From the NCBI RefSeq assembly GCF_014205225.1, contig NZ_JACHNB010000001.1, positions 7,111,501 to 7,175,500 of the forward strand: a stretch of DNA of 64,000 bases. The letters run 5' to 3'. The notes under the pieces are model-generated. The model did no database searches. It saw only the letters and a program-made list of their open reading frames with translations, and had not been told where the DNA came from. A program made the translations under genes and the position numbers. Each line of letters opens with the position of its first letter. Position 1 is the first letter of the stretch. This DNA comes from Actinoplanes octamycinicus. Its GTDB lineage: Bacteria; Actinomycetota; Actinomycetes; Mycobacteriales; Micromonosporaceae. Shown here in pieces: positions 49,924 to 62,604 of the stretch.

Positions 49924-50553
49924 ATGACCCGACCCGGCATCGGCAAGATCCGTGAAGTCTCCAGGGCATCGGTCGTGACGGCCGGTCTTCTCCTCGCCAC
50001 GGTGGCTGCCCCCGCCCAGGCGGTTGGCGTGCGCGAGGATGGTCCCGTCTCGATCGCCGTCCCGGACGTCGAGGTCGTCGTGGGCGGCGCCGCGCTCGAT
50101 CCGCTGGGACCGAGCCTGTGGTCGACGACCGGCGTGACCTCGCTGACCGAGGTGCGGGTCGTCTACGAGCTGCGCGGCGCCGCCGGGGTGCGGCTCACTC
50201 CCGGTGCCGGCGGCGGTGAGTGCACCCGGCCGGCACCGGCCCGGGTCGTCTGCACCGATCCGCGCGGGCTGACGTTCGAGGGCGAGACGGTCGAGCAGTA
50301 CCTGCCCGTGGTGGTAACCGCTGCCAGGTCGGCCGAGGCGGGCGACACCGGGACGGTGACTGTCACGTTCTCCGCCAGCGGGCTGACACCGGTGACCGGC
50401 GTCGGCGAGGTTCGCGTCGTCGCCGGCCAGGACACCCTGCCGGTCACCGGATCTCCGGCCGGGCCGGTGGCCGTGGCCGGCCTGCTGCTGCTCGGCGCCG
50501 GCGCCGCGGGGGTGCTGGCCACGGGCCGGCGCCGCGCCCGCAGCGCCGGATGA
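49924..50553 (+). CDS. LPXTG-anchored surface protein
   Basis: The 209-residue protein has a signal peptide (ASVVTAGLLLATVAAPAQAV), an extracellular part of beta-sandwich character with a Cys pair (GGECTRPAPARVVCTD), then LPVTGSP, a hydrophobic helix and the tail GRRRARSAG: a complete sortase sorting signal. Sortase would cut between T and G and link it to peptidoglycan. AAGGAA precedes the ATG. The binding partner is unknown. A small membrane protein gene follows 10 bp later. Confidence 0.8.
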   Translation: MTRPGIGKIREVSRASVVTAGLLLATVAAPAQAVGVREDGPVSIAVPDVEVVVGGAALDPLGPSLWSTTGVTSLTEVRVVYELRGAAGVRLTPGAGGGECTRPAPARVVCTDPRGLTFEGETVEQYLPVVVTAARSAEAGDTGTVTVTFSASGLTPVTGVGEVRVVAGQDTLPVTGSPAGPVAVAGLLLLGAGAAGVLATGRRRARSAG

Positions 50554-50563
50554 GAGAGGCGCG

Positions 50564-50908
50564 ATGAGCGGGTTCTCCCGCCTCTCTCGCCCGGCGAGGA
50601 TCGCTCTGGTCGCCGGGTCCGTGCTGGCCGGATTGCTGGGTGCCGCGTTCGCCATCCTGTCGGCCTGGCTGGAGCTGCTGTTCGCCTGCTTCAAGACGAC
50701 TCCCCCGGCGAACCCGGCCGTGCTGGCCACCTGCGTCGCCGGCTTCTGCGCGTCGATGGCGGTGCCGGCGCTGGCCTGGCCCCGCCTGCTGCCCGGCGCC
50801 CGGCGGGCGGGCCTCGTCACGACGGTCCTGCTGACCGTGCTGATGGGCGGAGCCGGCGCCACGATTGGCATCTACCTGGCCGTATCGAGACACAGTTTCC
50901 GATGCTGA
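50564..50908 (+). CDS. Small membrane protein (114 aa)
   Basis: The protein has three predicted membrane helices (LVAGSVLAGLLGAAFAILSA, AVLATCVAGFCASMAVPALA, LVTTVLLTVLMGGAGATIGI) and a basic N-terminus. No family is recognised. Its ATG lies 10 bp after the LPXTG gene, with GAGAGGCG upstream, so the two are probably co-transcribed. Confidence 0.6.
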   Translation: MSGFSRLSRPARIALVAGSVLAGLLGAAFAILSAWLELLFACFKTTPPANPAVLATCVAGFCASMAVPALAWPRLLPGARRAGLVTTVLLTVLMGGAGATIGIYLAVSRHSFRC

Positions 50909-50980
50909 CCGGGTCCGCGCCATCTTCTCGAGGGAGCCGTCGCGGGTGCGGCCGCGAGGCGTACCGGAAAGGACCTGACC

Positions 50981-52594
50981 TCAGGCGCGGAACCGGCTGA
51001 CCGCGTCGGTGAGCCGTCTGCTCATCCCGGCCAGTTGCCGCGCGGCCTCCTGGGCGGCCTGCACCCCGGCGCTGGACGCCTGCGCGGCCTGGGCCACCCC
51101 GGCGATGTTGCGGGCGATGTCCGAGGAGCTGCCGGCCGCGATCTGGACGTTGCGCCCCATCTCGTCGGTGGTGGCGTTCTGCTCCTCGACCGCCGAGGCG
51201 ATCGTGGTCTGCAGCGCGTTGACCCGTTCGATGACCGCGCTGATCCGGCCGATCGCCTCGACCGCGCCGGTGGTGTCGCCCTGGATCGCCTCGACCCGCC
51301 GGGAGATGTCCTCGGTCGCCTTGGCGGTCTCCTGGGCCAGGTCCTTGACCTCGCTGGCGACCACCGCGAAGCCCTTGCCCATCTCGCCGGCCCGGGCCGC
51401 CTCGATGGTGGCGTTGAGGGCGAGCAGGTTGGTCTGCTCGGCGATCGCGGTGATCGTCTTGATGACCGCGCCGATCTGCGCCGAGGACTCGCCGAGCTTG
51501 CTGACCGTCTGGGTGGTCTGCGCCGCGACCGCCATCGCGTCGGCCGCCACGGTGGCCGCCTCGCTGGCGCTCACCGAGATCTCCCGGATGCTCTGCGCCA
51601 TCTCCGAGGTGCCGGTGGACAGGGTGCCGATGCCGCGGGACACCTCCTCGGCCGACTGGGTCACCCCGACCGCCTGGCCGGCCGCCGCGTCGATCGAGCC
51701 GGCGATCTCGGTGGCCACGCCGGTCAGTCGGCTGCTGGAGCCGGACAGCTCGGCCGCGCACTCGTCGATCTCCCGGATCATCTGGACCAGCGAGTCGAGG
51801 CTGCGGTCCAGGGCGCTGCCCATCTGCGCGATCTCGTCGGATCCGGTGCTGCGCACCCGGGAGGTGAGGTCGCCGTCGGCGACGCGTTCGAGCACATCGA
51901 CGGTACGCCGGACCGGGCGCACCACCGAGGCGGCCACCGCGAGCGCCAGCGCGACGCTGAGGATCGCGCCGAGGATGAGCAGCACGATGGTCACCGTGCG
52001 AGCGGTGCTGTAGGCGTCGTCGGCCACCTTCCGCTCCGCGCCCACCGTGGCGGTCTGCGCCTCGATCGCGGTCTCGATCAGCGACGGGATCCTGGTCTGC
52101 AGCTCGGTCGCCTGCGCCGCCACCTGCTGCAGCCCGGCCAGGTCACCGGCACGCTGCAGCGCGCCGAGCTGGTCGAGCATCCCGATCAGGGTGTCCAGGT
52201 CCTGGTTGAGCGTGGTGACCGCGGTCCGGGCGTCCGGCGCCAGCGGCTGGGCCAGGGCGTCCGACACCGCGCCGGTCAGCGTCCGCTGCAGCTGGGGCAC
52301 CTGCGCCAGGAAGGCCGCCCGCTGGTCGGCGGCCAGGGTGGTGGACTGCGCGGCGACCCGGGTGAAGCTGTACCGGAACCAGGATGCTTCCAGCTTGCGG
52401 ACGGCGGCGAGCGGGATCGCCCCGTGCGTGTAGATCTTCTCCGTCTCGTCGTGCAGCTTGCCCAGCTGGACCAGGCCGGCGACGCCGAGCGCGACGGTCA
52501 CCGCCGTGACGATCAGGAACGCGGCGAGCAGGCGGCGCGCGATCCCGCCCCGCAGGCCCGGGCGGTGGCCCGGATCGAGGTCACCCATCGGCAT
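50981..52594 (-). CDS. Methyl-accepting chemotaxis protein
   Basis: The 537-residue receptor has an N-terminal membrane helix (about 23-44), a four-helix extracytoplasmic ligand domain (about 45-200), a second helix (about 203-225), a HAMP domain ([20 protein letters not shown]) and a signalling domain with the conserved tip [20 protein letters not shown]. It relays ligand binding to CheA/CheW; no che genes are nearby. Motile zoospores of Actinoplanes would use such receptors. The ATG at 52594 opens [15 protein letters not shown] lies upstream. Confidence 0.93.
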   Translation of the reverse strand: MPMGDLDPGHRPGLRGGIARRLLAAFLIVTAVTVALGVAGLVQLGKLHDETEKIYTHGAIPLAAVRKLEASWFRYSFTRVAAQSTTLAADQRAAFLAQVPQLQRTLTGAVSDALAQPLAPDARTAVTTLNQDLDTLIGMLDQLGALQRAGDLAGLQQVAAQATELQTRIPSLIETAIEAQTATVGAERKVADDAYSTARTVTIVLLILGAILSVALALAVAASVVRPVRRTVDVLERVADGDLTSRVRSTGSDEIAQMGSALDRSLDSLVQMIREIDECAAELSGSSSRLTGVATEIAGSIDAAAGQAVGVTQSAEEVSRGIGTLSTGTSEMAQSIREISVSASEAATVAADAMAVAAQTTQTVSKLGESSAQIGAVIKTITAIAEQTNLLALNATIEAARAGEMGKGFAVVASEVKDLAQETAKATEDISRRVEAIQGDTTGAVEAIGRISAVIERVNALQTTIASAVEEQNATTDEMGRNVQIAAGSSSDIARNIAGVAQAAQASSAGVQAAQEAARQLAGMSRRLTDAVSRFRA

Positions 52595-52730
52595 GACGAA
52601 CCACCTTTCGTCTCACCTTCCCGTTCGGCCGCGAACCAGACGGGCTGAGCAGGCGGCACTTTTACGGAGGAAATCCCCCCGGGTGGTGATGGACGGTATT
52701 TTCCGGGTATGCCCGCAGATTCGCGGCAGG

Positions 52731-53951
52731 TCAGGCGGGCGGGGGCTCGCGGCGGACGGCCAGGAGGGCCACGTCGTCCTTGGGAGGATCGCCGGCCAGG
52801 GCGGACAGGACCGCGGTGCAGGTCTGGTCGGGCGGGCCGGGATGGACCACGTCGAGCAGGGCCTTGATGCCGACGTCGATGATCTGGTGGCGGCGCTCGA
52901 CCAGGCCGTCGGTGTAACCGAGCAGCAGCGCGCCGACCGGCAGGTCCAAGGCGGTGGTGTGCCGGGAGCGCAGGCCGCGGCCGACGCCCAGCGGGGCGTC
53001 GACGGGCAGGTCGGCCAGCACAGCGGGGCGGCCCGGCTCGGCGTAGACCGGCCGCAGGTGACCGGCCGACGACAGCCGGACGGTGCCACGCTCCGGGGAG
53101 ATCATCGCGTACAGCGCGGTGGTCAGGTTGCCCGCCTCGAAGTGCCGGACCTTGCGGTCGAGCAGGGCGAGCACCTCCGCCGGGTCGTCGCTGATCAGCG
53201 TGTAGGCGCGCAGGGCGCTGCGGAGCCGGCCCATCACCACGGCGGAGGCGAGGCCGTGCCCGGAGACGTCGCCGATCACCACGCCGAGCCAGCCGTCCGG
53301 GAGGAGGAAGACGTCGTACCAGTCGCCGCCGACGCCGAACTCGTGGCCGGGCAGGTAACGCGCCGCCATGGCCAGGCCGTCGGCCTCGGGCAGCCGCGAC
53401 GGGATCAGGCTGTGTTGCAGGGCGAGCGCCGCGCTGTGCTCGAGCCGGTGCCGGCGGACCTGCTCGGCCACCCCGAGCCGGTCGGCGGCCAGCTGCAGCA
53501 GCAACACCTCCTCAGCGGTGAACTCGCGCCGGGTGAGGCTGCCGACGTGCAGCACCCCGACCACCTCGTCGGCGGCGGCGATCGGCACCCCGAGCAGCGA
53601 TCGGATGCCGGCCTGCAGCAGCAGCGGGTTGACCACGTCGGCCGGGGTGACGTCGGTGAGGATCATCGGCTCCCGACGCTCGGCGATCCGCCCGGCGAAG
53701 CCCTGACCGACATCGATCCGGAAGCCACGGCGGACCTCGTCCTCCAGGCCCTTGGTCGCGGTGGCGACCAGCTGCCGGGTCCGCGGGTCGAGCAGCAGCA
53801 CCGTGGCGGTGTCCGCACCGAGCAGCGCACGCACCTCTCCGAGCAGCTCGTCGAGGACGTCGGAGACGTCGAGCCGGGACAGGGCGGCATCGGCGGAGGC
53901 GTGGAAGCGACGCAGCCGCTCGTAGCCGCGCAACGCATCCGTGGCATCCAC
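52731..53951 (-). CDS. GAF-PP2C serine phosphatase (RsbU/SpoIIE-like)
   Basis: Residues ~20-170 form a GAF domain (VLLLDPRTRQLVATATKGLE; GFAGRIAERREPMILTD) and ~185-400 a PPM phosphatase with VGGDWYDVFLLPDG, VIGDVSGHGLASAVVMGRLR and the final PKDDVALLAVR, all metal-binding Asp residues in place. Such enzymes dephosphorylate anti-sigma antagonists and trigger partner switching. No kinase or antagonist gene is adjacent. The GTG at 53951 has TAGGGT 6 bp upstream, suggesting a leaderless mRNA. It is divergent from the GGDEF-EAL gene. Confidence 0.92.
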   Translation of the reverse strand: MDATDALRGYERLRRFHASADAALSRLDVSDVLDELLGEVRALLGADTATVLLLDPRTRQLVATATKGLEDEVRRGFRIDVGQGFAGRIAERREPMILTDVTPADVVNPLLLQAGIRSLLGVPIAAADEVVGVLHVGSLTRREFTAEEVLLLQLAADRLGVAEQVRRHRLEHSAALALQHSLIPSRLPEADGLAMAARYLPGHEFGVGGDWYDVFLLPDGWLGVVIGDVSGHGLASAVVMGRLRSALRAYTLISDDPAEVLALLDRKVRHFEAGNLTTALYAMISPERGTVRLSSAGHLRPVYAEPGRPAVLADLPVDAPLGVGRGLRSRHTTALDLPVGALLLGYTDGLVERRHQIIDVGIKALLDVVHPGPPDQTCTAVLSALAGDPPKDDVALLAVRREPPPA

Positions 53952-53957
53952 CCCATG

Positions 53958-53963
53958 ACCCTA
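53958..53963 (-). promoter_or_regulatory. -10 box TAGGGT, leaderless start of the phosphatase gene
   Basis: The hexamer lies 6 bp before the GTG at 53951 on the minus strand. Confidence 0.45.
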
Positions 53964-54036
53964 TGCCCCGGTAGCGGCCGGGTTGTATCCGGACGGTCCG
54001 CTCATCTCGGCGGGTGCGAAACCGATCAGCAGCCAC

Positions 54037-55983
54037 ATGCGCGTCTTCTCGTTCCGCAGGCCTTCCGGGTTCCAGCGCGCCGCGCCGTTCCGGCGGGGCG
54101 CGATGTGGCTGATGGTGGCCGGTGCGCTGGCCGTGCCGGCCGGCAGCGCCGTGGCGATCACCGAACTGCAGGAGAACGCGGCGCACCGCAGCGCGCTGCG
54201 GGTCCTGCTGGCCGACGTGGAGAACGCGGCCTGGCAGCAGAACGCGCTGCGCTCGCGGGCCATGCTCGCCAAGGGGCTGACGCCGGACCTGGCGAAGACG
54301 CGACAGGAGGTCGACGAGACGGTCGACGCGATCGCCGCGGACTTCGCCCGGCGTGACCCGGACAGCCGGTACGCCCTGGCGGTGCAGGACGCGTTCGGCT
54401 ACTACGACGACGCCGTCGACTACGAGTTCGAGCTGCTCGAGGCGGGCGACCTGCTGGCCGCCCAGCGGGCCAACGAGTACCGGGCCGATCCCACGTTCGG
54501 GGCGCTGCGCGCGGCCATGGACGACGCCGCCCGGCACTACGAGCGGGAGGCGGACCGGAGCGGCCGGTGGGCGCTGCAGGGCACCGTGCTGATCATGACG
54601 GCGGCCGCCACCATGATCGCCGGGCTGGTCACGCAGTCCCACCGGATCCGGGCCCGGGCCTTCCGCAAGGCCGCCCACCAGGCCACCCATGACGCGCTGA
54701 CCGGGCTGCCGAACCGGATGCTGCTGCACGACACGATCGCCGCGGCGATCGCCACCGAGTCCGCCGACGGCAGCCACGTCGCGCTGCTGCTGCTCGACCT
54801 CGACCGGTTCAAGGAGGTCAACGACACCCTCGGCCACCACTACGGCGACCAGCTGCTGGTCCAGGCGGCCCGCCGGATGCGCGACACGGTGCGCGACGGC
54901 GAGATGGTGGCCCGGCTCGGCGGCGACGAGTTCGCCGTGCTGCTGCCCGGCGTCACCGGCGCCGCGGACGTGGCGGCCTTCGCGGCACGGCTGCAGGAGG
55001 CGCTGCAGGCGCCGTTCGAGCTGGACGGGCTGAGCCTGACGGTGGCCGGCAGCATCGGCGCGGCGCTGCACCCGGAGCACGGCCGGACCGCCGACGAGTT
55101 GCTGCAGCGCGCCGACATCGCGATGTACACCGCCAAGGCCCGGCGCACCGGCTTCGCGGTCTTCGACCAGAGCCAGGACAGCACCGACCCGCGGAAACTC
55201 ACCCTGGCCAGCGACCTGCGCCGGGGCATCGACCAGGGCCAGCTGCTGCTGCACTACCAGCCCAAGGTGGACGCGCAGACCGGCCGGGTCCTCGGCGCCG
55301 AGGCGCTGGTCCGCTGGCAGCACCCGGAGCACGGGATGATCCCGCCGAACGATTTCATCCCGCTGGCCGAGCACACCGGCCTGATCACTCCGCTGACCCG
55401 GTTCGTGCTCGACTCGGCGCTGCGGCAGTGCCGGGCCTGGCTGACCGCCGGCCACGAGCTGACCGTCGCGGTCAACGTCTCCGCGCACGGGCTGCTCGAC
55501 CTGGACCTGCCCGCCGAGATCGCCGAGCGGCTGGACCACTGGCAGGTCCCGGCCCGGCTGCTGACCATCGAGATCACCGAGACCGCGATCATGACCGATC
55601 CGGAACGGGCCCTGCAGGTGGTCAAGCAGCTGCACGCGCTCGGCGTGCACCTGTCGATCGACGACTTCGGCACCGGGTACTCCTCGATGGCGTACCTGAA
55701 GAATCTGCCGGTTCAGGAGCTGAAGATCGACCGCACCTTCGTCAGCAGCATGACCACCAGCGAGCGGGACGCGGTGATCGTGCGCTCCACCGTCGAGCTG
55801 GGCCGCAACCTGGGCCTGCGGGTGATCGCCGAGGGTGTCGAGGACATCGCCACCTGGCGCCAGCTGGACGCGGCCGGCTGTGACGCGCTGCAGGGCTACT
55901 ACATCTCCCGGCCGGTCGGCCCGGCCGACTTCGACGCCTGGCTGGACGGCCAGAAGGCGGAGGCGCCCGCCGCCCTGGCCTGA
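54037..55983 (+). CDS. GGDEF-EAL protein (cyclic di-GMP turnover)
   Basis: The 648-residue protein has a membrane helix near the N-terminus (MWLMVAGALAVPAGSAVAI), an extracytoplasmic helical sensor, a second helix (VLIMTAAATMIAGLV), a GGDEF domain (RLGGDEFAVLLPG) and an EAL domain with EALVRW, IDDFGTGYSS and VIAEGVED. Both active sites look intact. The inhibitory I-site position reads RDGE rather than RxxD, so product inhibition of the cyclase may be absent. ATG 54037 is chosen from the sequence; it has no good ribosome-binding site, and a TTG at 53983 is possible. Confidence 0.92.
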   Translation: MRVFSFRRPSGFQRAAPFRRGAMWLMVAGALAVPAGSAVAITELQENAAHRSALRVLLADVENAAWQQNALRSRAMLAKGLTPDLAKTRQEVDETVDAIAADFARRDPDSRYALAVQDAFGYYDDAVDYEFELLEAGDLLAAQRANEYRADPTFGALRAAMDDAARHYEREADRSGRWALQGTVLIMTAAATMIAGLVTQSHRIRARAFRKAAHQATHDALTGLPNRMLLHDTIAAAIATESADGSHVALLLLDLDRFKEVNDTLGHHYGDQLLVQAARRMRDTVRDGEMVARLGGDEFAVLLPGVTGAADVAAFAARLQEALQAPFELDGLSLTVAGSIGAALHPEHGRTADELLQRADIAMYTAKARRTGFAVFDQSQDSTDPRKLTLASDLRRGIDQGQLLLHYQPKVDAQTGRVLGAEALVRWQHPEHGMIPPNDFIPLAEHTGLITPLTRFVLDSALRQCRAWLTAGHELTVAVNVSAHGLLDLDLPAEIAERLDHWQVPARLLTIEITETAIMTDPERALQVVKQLHALGVHLSIDDFGTGYSSMAYLKNLPVQELKIDRTFVSSMTTSERDAVIVRSTVELGRNLGLRVIAEGVEDIATWRQLDAAGCDALQGYYISRPVGPADFDAWLDGQKAEAPAALA

Positions 55984-56008
55984 CGGCGAGGACGGCGGGC
56001 GGCGGGGA

Positions 56009-57818
<1,810 letters not shown>

Positions 57819-58787
57819 TCAGGCGTTGGTGACCTTCCGGATCTCGTCGGCGTCGCGGGACACCGCGCCGGCGTCGTGGGCCAGGTCCGGGTCGTCGGCC
57901 GGGCGCGGCACGCAGAGCAGCAGGGCCTGCGGGCGTACCGTGACCCGCAGCTGCTTGCCGGGATCGATCAGGTCGCCGTCGAGCTGGCGGGGCTGGGCCC
58001 GGTTGCTGCGGATCTCCACGGTGGCGGCGGTGAAGGTCTCCATCCGCGGCACGGCCTCGCGGCGGCGCAGGACTCCCCAGGCGAGCGCGAGCCAGTGGCG
58101 CAGGGTGCGCGGGCTGAGCACCGCGACGTCGAGCAGCCCGTCGTCCGGCTCGGCGGCCTGCAGCAGCCGCATCCCGCCCTGCAGCCGGCCGACGTTGCCG
58201 ACGATCACGGTGCGCGGGCGCCGGGCGAACGCCGGCCCGCCGTCGAGCGAGATCCGGACCCGCATCGGCCGGTCCCGCAGGTGCCGGACCGCGCCGGCGA
58301 CGTAGGCCAGCCAGCCGACGTGCTTCTTCGCGGTCTCGCTGGTGGCGTCCAGCATCTGGGCGTCGAAGCCCATCCCGGCCATCACCGCGAAACTCTGGTC
58401 ACCGACGCAGCCGACGTCGATCCGCCGCCGGCCGCCCTGCAGCGCGACCTCGATCCCGGTGGCCAGGTCGCCGCTGAGCCCCAGGTTGGCGGCGAGCAGG
58501 TTGCCGGTGCCGGCCGGCAGCACGGCGAGCGCCACGTCGGTGCCGGCCAGCGCGGAGACGCAGGCCATCACGGTGCCGTCCCCGCCGCAGACGAAGACGA
58601 TCTCGGCGCCGTCGCGGACCGCCCGGGCGGCCTGGCCGGCGCCGGGGTCCTCGACGGTGGTCTCCAGCCACATCGGCTCCGGCCAGCCGGCCGCGGCGAG
58701 GGCTTCGGTGATGATCCGGCGCAGCTCCTCCAGGTCCGGAACCTTCACCGGGTTGACGACGACGGCTGTTCGCGGCGCTGTGTCCAT
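57819..58787 (-). CDS. Diacylglycerol kinase-family lipid kinase (YegS/DgkB-like)
   Basis: The 322-residue protein has the kinase motif FVCGGDGTVMACVSALAG and LPAGTGNLLAANLGL, followed by a beta-rich C-terminal half (PRTVIVGNVGRLQGGMRLLQ, DGLLDVAVLS). It phosphorylates diacylglycerol or a related lipid at the membrane. Two upstream regions, the terminator at 58841-58884 and the GH62 gene, are unrelated in function. Confidence 0.9.
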   Translation of the reverse strand: MDTAPRTAVVVNPVKVPDLEELRRIITEALAAAGWPEPMWLETTVEDPGAGQAARAVRDGAEIVFVCGGDGTVMACVSALAGTDVALAVLPAGTGNLLAANLGLSGDLATGIEVALQGGRRRIDVGCVGDQSFAVMAGMGFDAQMLDATSETAKKHVGWLAYVAGAVRHLRDRPMRVRISLDGGPAFARRPRTVIVGNVGRLQGGMRLLQAAEPDDGLLDVAVLSPRTLRHWLALAWGVLRRREAVPRMETFTAATVEIRSNRAQPRQLDGDLIDPGKQLRVTVRPQALLLCVPRPADDPDLAHDAGAVSRDADEIRKVTNA

Positions 58788-58840
58788 GGCCGGTCGGTTA
58801 CCCGGAACGGCCGCCGCTCACTCCGGTCCCGCGACGCGCG

Positions 58841-58884
58841 CCGGCCCGGTGCGCTCAACGTCCCCAAAGAGCGCACCGGGCCGG
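58841..58884. terminator. Terminator of the arabinan-enzyme operon
   Basis: CCGGCCCGGTGCGCTC (58841-58856) pairs perfectly with GAGCGCACCGGGCCGG (58869-58884) across a 12-base loop, 32 bp after the GH62 stop codon. Confidence 0.75.
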
Positions 58885-58915
58885 CTCCCCACCGAATGAT
58901 GGTCCAGACAGCTCC

Positions 58916-60298
58916 TTACCGCTGCAGGGTGAGCAGGCCGGGCCGCCACGGCAGCTGGTCGTAGGGACCGCCGGCGCTCGGGCTCTTGCCCTGGTAGAGG
59001 AGCTGGAGGTGACACGGGTCGACGGTCTTGGTCTGGTCCGGGTTGGTGCGGACCAGGTCACCGTGGCTGATGTCGTTGGTCCAGGTGGCCCCGCTGTTGG
59101 CCTTGCCGGCGAACGGGTTGCTCTCGGTCGCCGCCTGCGGCGTCCAGGTGCCACCGAGGCTGGTGGCGGTGAACGACCGGAAGTAGCGGCCCTGGCTGCC
59201 GATCGCCTCGACGATCATCAGGTACTGGTTCTGGCCCTGCACCTTGTAGACCTCGACCGCTTCGAACAGGTTGTTGGTCGAGTCACTCATGATCGTCGTG
59301 TACGACGAGCCGAAGCTGCCCGGGAAGTTCCCGATCGGCATGCTGGCCCGGTAGATCTTGCCGTTGTCGCCGGCGAAGAACAGGTACATGTTCTGCCCGT
59401 CGCCGATCAGCGTCTGGTCGATCACGCCGGTGCTGGAGCCGGTGATGCTGCCGGTGAACAGCGTCTGCGGCGCGGACCAGCCGTTGGCGTTGGTCGGGTC
59501 GGTGGAGGTCTTGTAGCTGAACGCGGTCGGGCCCCACTGGTAGGCGAGCACCCAGATGTTCTTCGGCGCGAAGTAGAGCAGCGTCGGCGCCACGGTGCCC
59601 TGGCTCATCCCGTTCTGGCTGGCCGAGGCCATCTCGGACCAGTCGCCGAAGAGGCCGAAGTTCATCGAGCCGTAGCCCGAGCCGGACACGTTGGACGCGT
59701 AGACCAGGTGCTTTCCGTTGTAGACGACGTTGGTGAAGTCCTTGAGCGAGACCCACCCGTTCTTCGGGCTGGCCAGCGCGCCGGTGGACGACCAGCGGTA
59801 ACTCGACGGCAGCGTGCAGGTGCCGCCCGGCGTGGACGGGGACGGCGAGGACGGCGACGGGGAGGACGGCGACGGCGAGGTCGGTCCGGTCCCGCCGGTG
59901 CAGGTCACGCCGTTGAGGGCGAAACTGGTCGGGACCGGGTTGCTGCCGGTCCACGAGCCGTTGAAGCCGAACGACACCGAGGCGCCGGTGCCGACCGAGC
60001 CGTTGTAGCTCATGTTCTTCGCGGTCACCGCCGAGCCGCTCTGCGTCACGGTGGCGTTCCACGCCTGGGTGACCGTCTGCCCGGCCCCATAGGACCAGGT
60101 CAGCGTCCAGTCGGACAGCGGGTCCCCGAGGTTGGTGATCGCCACGTTGGCGCCGAACCCGCCCTGCCACTGCGACGACACGGTGTAGCCGACCGAGCAG
60201 CCGGCCGCCGCGGCGTCCGCCGGGGACATCGCCACGACGACCGCGGTCGAGGTCAGCAGCGCGGCGCCGGCCGACACCAGGATTCTGGATCTAGTCAT
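58916..60298 (-). CDS. Secreted GH62 alpha-L-arabinofuranosidase with CBM2
   Basis: The 460-residue protein has a signal peptide (about 1-32), a family 2 carbohydrate-binding module (about 33-132, with [20 protein letters not shown] and [13 protein letters not shown]), a Ser/Pro linker and a GH62 domain (about 155-459) with [20 protein letters not shown] and [18 protein letters not shown]62 enzymes remove arabinose side chains from arabinoxylan, opening it for the GH10 xylanase. AAGGGAGAG precedes ATG 60298, 11 bp after the GH127 stop. It is the last gene of the operon. Confidence 0.93.
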   Translation of the reverse strand: MTRSRILVSAGAALLTSTAVVVAMSPADAAAAGCSVGYTVSSQWQGGFGANVAITNLGDPLSDWTLTWSYGAGQTVTQAWNATVTQSGSAVTAKNMSYNGSVGTGASVSFGFNGSWTGSNPVPTSFALNGVTCTGGTGPTSPSPSSPSPSSPSPSTPGGTCTLPSSYRWSSTGALASPKNGWVSLKDFTNVVYNGKHLVYASNVSGSGYGSMNFGLFGDWSEMASASQNGMSQGTVAPTLLYFAPKNIWVLAYQWGPTAFSYKTSTDPTNANGWSAPQTLFTGSITGSSTGVIDQTLIGDGQNMYLFFAGDNGKIYRASMPIGNFPGSFGSSYTTIMSDSTNNLFEAVEVYKVQGQNQYLMIVEAIGSQGRYFRSFTATSLGGTWTPQAATESNPFAGKANSGATWTNDISHGDLVRTNPDQTKTVDPCHLQLLYQGKSPSAGGPYDQLPWRPGLLTLQR

Positions 60299-60309
60299 GA
60301 TCTCTCCCT

Positions 60310-62604
60310 TCAGACTCGGACCAGGCGCCAGTTGTTGTCGGCGCTGCCGTTGTCGGTTTCCTGAACGACCTGACTCCCCCAGGCGCTCGAGGCGCCCTGC
60401 ACGGCGAGCACCTTGCCGCTGTTGACGTTGCGCAGCCGGTAGGACCCGTCGCTGTTGGCAAGCGGTGTCCACCGGTGGTCGGCGGTGCCGTTGTCGGCCC
60501 ACTGCAGGACGCGGGCGTTGTCCGTGGTCGCCATGTTCTCGACGCCGAGGACCTTGCCGCTGTTGACGTTGCGGAACCGCACCGCGCCGCCGTCGGCGAT
60601 CTGCACCCAGTGGTGGTCGGCGGTGCCGGTGTCACCCCAGACGATCGCCGTGCCACCGTCCGCGGTGGACATGTCCTTGATCCCCAGGACCAGCCCGGAC
60701 GCCACGTTGACCAGCTTGTAGGCCGCCTCGGTGGCACCCGAGGCGTTCCAGTAGACGACGTAGTTGAAGCCCTGCGCGTCGTGGAACGGCCCCAAATTCA
60801 CGGTGGTGCCGTTGGCGGTCGCGGTGAAGGCCAGGCTGCCCGTGCCGGTCCGGGCGATGCTGGACACGACCAGCGACGGATTGCCCGACGGCGTCGCGCT
60901 GCCGTAGTTGCCGGCCAGCACCACCGGGCCGTACGTGATCGCCTGCACCGCGGGGTTGTCCGGAGCCGCCTGCATGATCACCCGCATCGGCAGCCGTACG
61001 GTCAGCACGTCCCCCGCCGCCCAGGCCCGGGTGACGGTGGCATAGCTGCCCGCGGTGGCGGTGACGTCCTGCGGGACGCCGTTGACCGCGAGGGTGGCGC
61101 CGGACGTCCAGCCGGGGATCCGGACCCGGATGCTCCACGACCCGCTCATCGTGCCGGTCAGGGTCAGCGTGGTGGTGTCGCTGACCGGGTACGACGTCGC
61201 CTGGGTGACCGTGATCCCCCGCTCGGCCCAGGTCAGCACCGAGGGCGTGAACAGGTTCACGGTGAGCGTGGTCCCGCTGAAGAAGTAGACCGAGTCCATC
61301 AGCTTCGTGTTGGTCTCCACGCCGGTCCCCTGGCAGCACCAGAAGCTGGTGTAGTCGGTCGACCAGGTGCCACCGCCCCAGGCCGGCCCGACGCCCCGGC
61401 GGCCGCCGGCCCGCAGCGGCGTGAAGTAGGTGATGTGGCCGTGGCTGTCGGCCGGGTTCTGCGCGCCGATCAGGTGGTTGAGCAGCGCCCGCTCGTAGAA
61501 GTCGAAGTACGCCGCCCGGCTGGGGTCGGTCAGCCACAGCTCCCGGGTCAGCTTGAGCATGTTGTAGGTGTTGCAGTGCTCGCAGGTGTCGTTGGTGAGG
61601 TAACCGGCGATCGCGTTCGGCGCCCGGAAGTGCTCGGCCTGGCTGTTGCCGCCGATCGCGTAGGTGTGCGCGCCGGTGGTGATGTCCCAGGCGTTGCGGC
61701 CGATGTCGCGGTAGCGGGTGGTGCCGGTCGCCTTGTACTCCCGGACCGCGCCCACCCACTTGGGCACCTGGGTGTTCGCGTGCAGCCCGTTGAGCTGGTC
61801 GGTGCCGGCGGCGAGCGGGGTGAACACCGCCGCGTGGTCGAACCGCTGGGCGACGGTGAGCCAGCGGGCGTCCCCGGTCTGCTGGTAGAGGTCGGCCAGC
61901 ACCTCGTTCATGCCGCCGAACTCGGTGCCCAGCATGGCCTGCATCTGGCTGCCGCTGAGCCGCGCCGTGCGGGTGTCGACCCAGCCGGCGAGCCGCAGCA
62001 GCACGTCGCGGGCGGTGGTGTCGCCGATCAGCCGCCACACGTCGAGCAACCCGGCGAGCGTCTTGTGCACGCAGTAGTACGGCACGTTGCCGTTGGACAG
62101 GGTGCGCGCCTCCAGCGCGGTGAAGTCGGCCTCCGGGAACCCGGAGAGGTAGCCGTTCGACGCCTGGCACTTGGCCAGCTCGGCGACCATGTAGACGGCC
62201 TTGTCCCGGCAGGTGGTGTCGCCGAGTGCGGCCCAGGCCTGCGCCCACGCGGTGAGGAAGTGTCCCTGCATGTGGGTCCGGAACGGGAAGGTGGGCGCGT
62301 CCCAGCCGCCGTTGGCGGCGGCCCCGCCGGTGGATCGGCCGTGGTTGGCCCGGAAGTTGTAGAGCAGCCGGTCGACGTCGACGAAGCGCAGGTAGTTGAG
62401 GGTACGGGCCTGGTTGTCCAGCCAGCGCCCGGCGGTCAGCCGGACCTGGCCGAACGGGAACGGATAGGCCGCGACGCCCAGGTCGGGCCGGACCGGTGCG
62501 ACCGCCGCCTGGGCGGCCCGCGCCGGGGCACCGAGGGTGGCCGCCACCGCACCGGCGCCGGCCGCCTGCAGCAGGTGCCGCCGGCTGAACGGGAACGTGG
62601 TCAT
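60310..62604 (-). CDS. Secreted GH127 beta-L-arabinofuranosidase with ricin-type module
   Basis: The 764-residue protein begins with a twin-arginine-like signal ([20 protein letters not shown]). The GH127 domain carries the zinc and catalytic residues known from Bifidobacterium HypBA1: Glu342-x-Cys344 in CEHCNTYN and the pair Cys423-Cys424 in FWCCQGTG, the first of which would be the nucleophile. A C-terminal ricin-type lectin region (about 630-764) has three similar repeats with [12 protein letters not shown] and [12 protein letters not shown]. The ATG at 62604 overlaps the stop of the GH43 gene (TGATG), so translation is coupled. Tat export suggests folding with zinc before secretion. Confidence 0.92.
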   Translation of the reverse strand: MTTFPFSRRHLLQAAGAGAVAATLGAPARAAQAAVAPVRPDLGVAAYPFPFGQVRLTAGRWLDNQARTLNYLRFVDVDRLLYNFRANHGRSTGGAAANGGWDAPTFPFRTHMQGHFLTAWAQAWAALGDTTCRDKAVYMVAELAKCQASNGYLSGFPEADFTALEARTLSNGNVPYYCVHKTLAGLLDVWRLIGDTTARDVLLRLAGWVDTRTARLSGSQMQAMLGTEFGGMNEVLADLYQQTGDARWLTVAQRFDHAAVFTPLAAGTDQLNGLHANTQVPKWVGAVREYKATGTTRYRDIGRNAWDITTGAHTYAIGGNSQAEHFRAPNAIAGYLTNDTCEHCNTYNMLKLTRELWLTDPSRAAYFDFYERALLNHLIGAQNPADSHGHITYFTPLRAGGRRGVGPAWGGGTWSTDYTSFWCCQGTGVETNTKLMDSVYFFSGTTLTVNLFTPSVLTWAERGITVTQATSYPVSDTTTLTLTGTMSGSWSIRVRIPGWTSGATLAVNGVPQDVTATAGSYATVTRAWAAGDVLTVRLPMRVIMQAAPDNPAVQAITYGPVVLAGNYGSATPSGNPSLVVSSIARTGTGSLAFTATANGTTVNLGPFHDAQGFNYVVYWNASGATEAAYKLVNVASGLVLGIKDMSTADGGTAIVWGDTGTADHHWVQIADGGAVRFRNVNSGKVLGVENMATTDNARVLQWADNGTADHRWTPLANSDGSYRLRNVNSGKVLAVQGASSAWGSQVVQETDNGSADNNWRLVRV

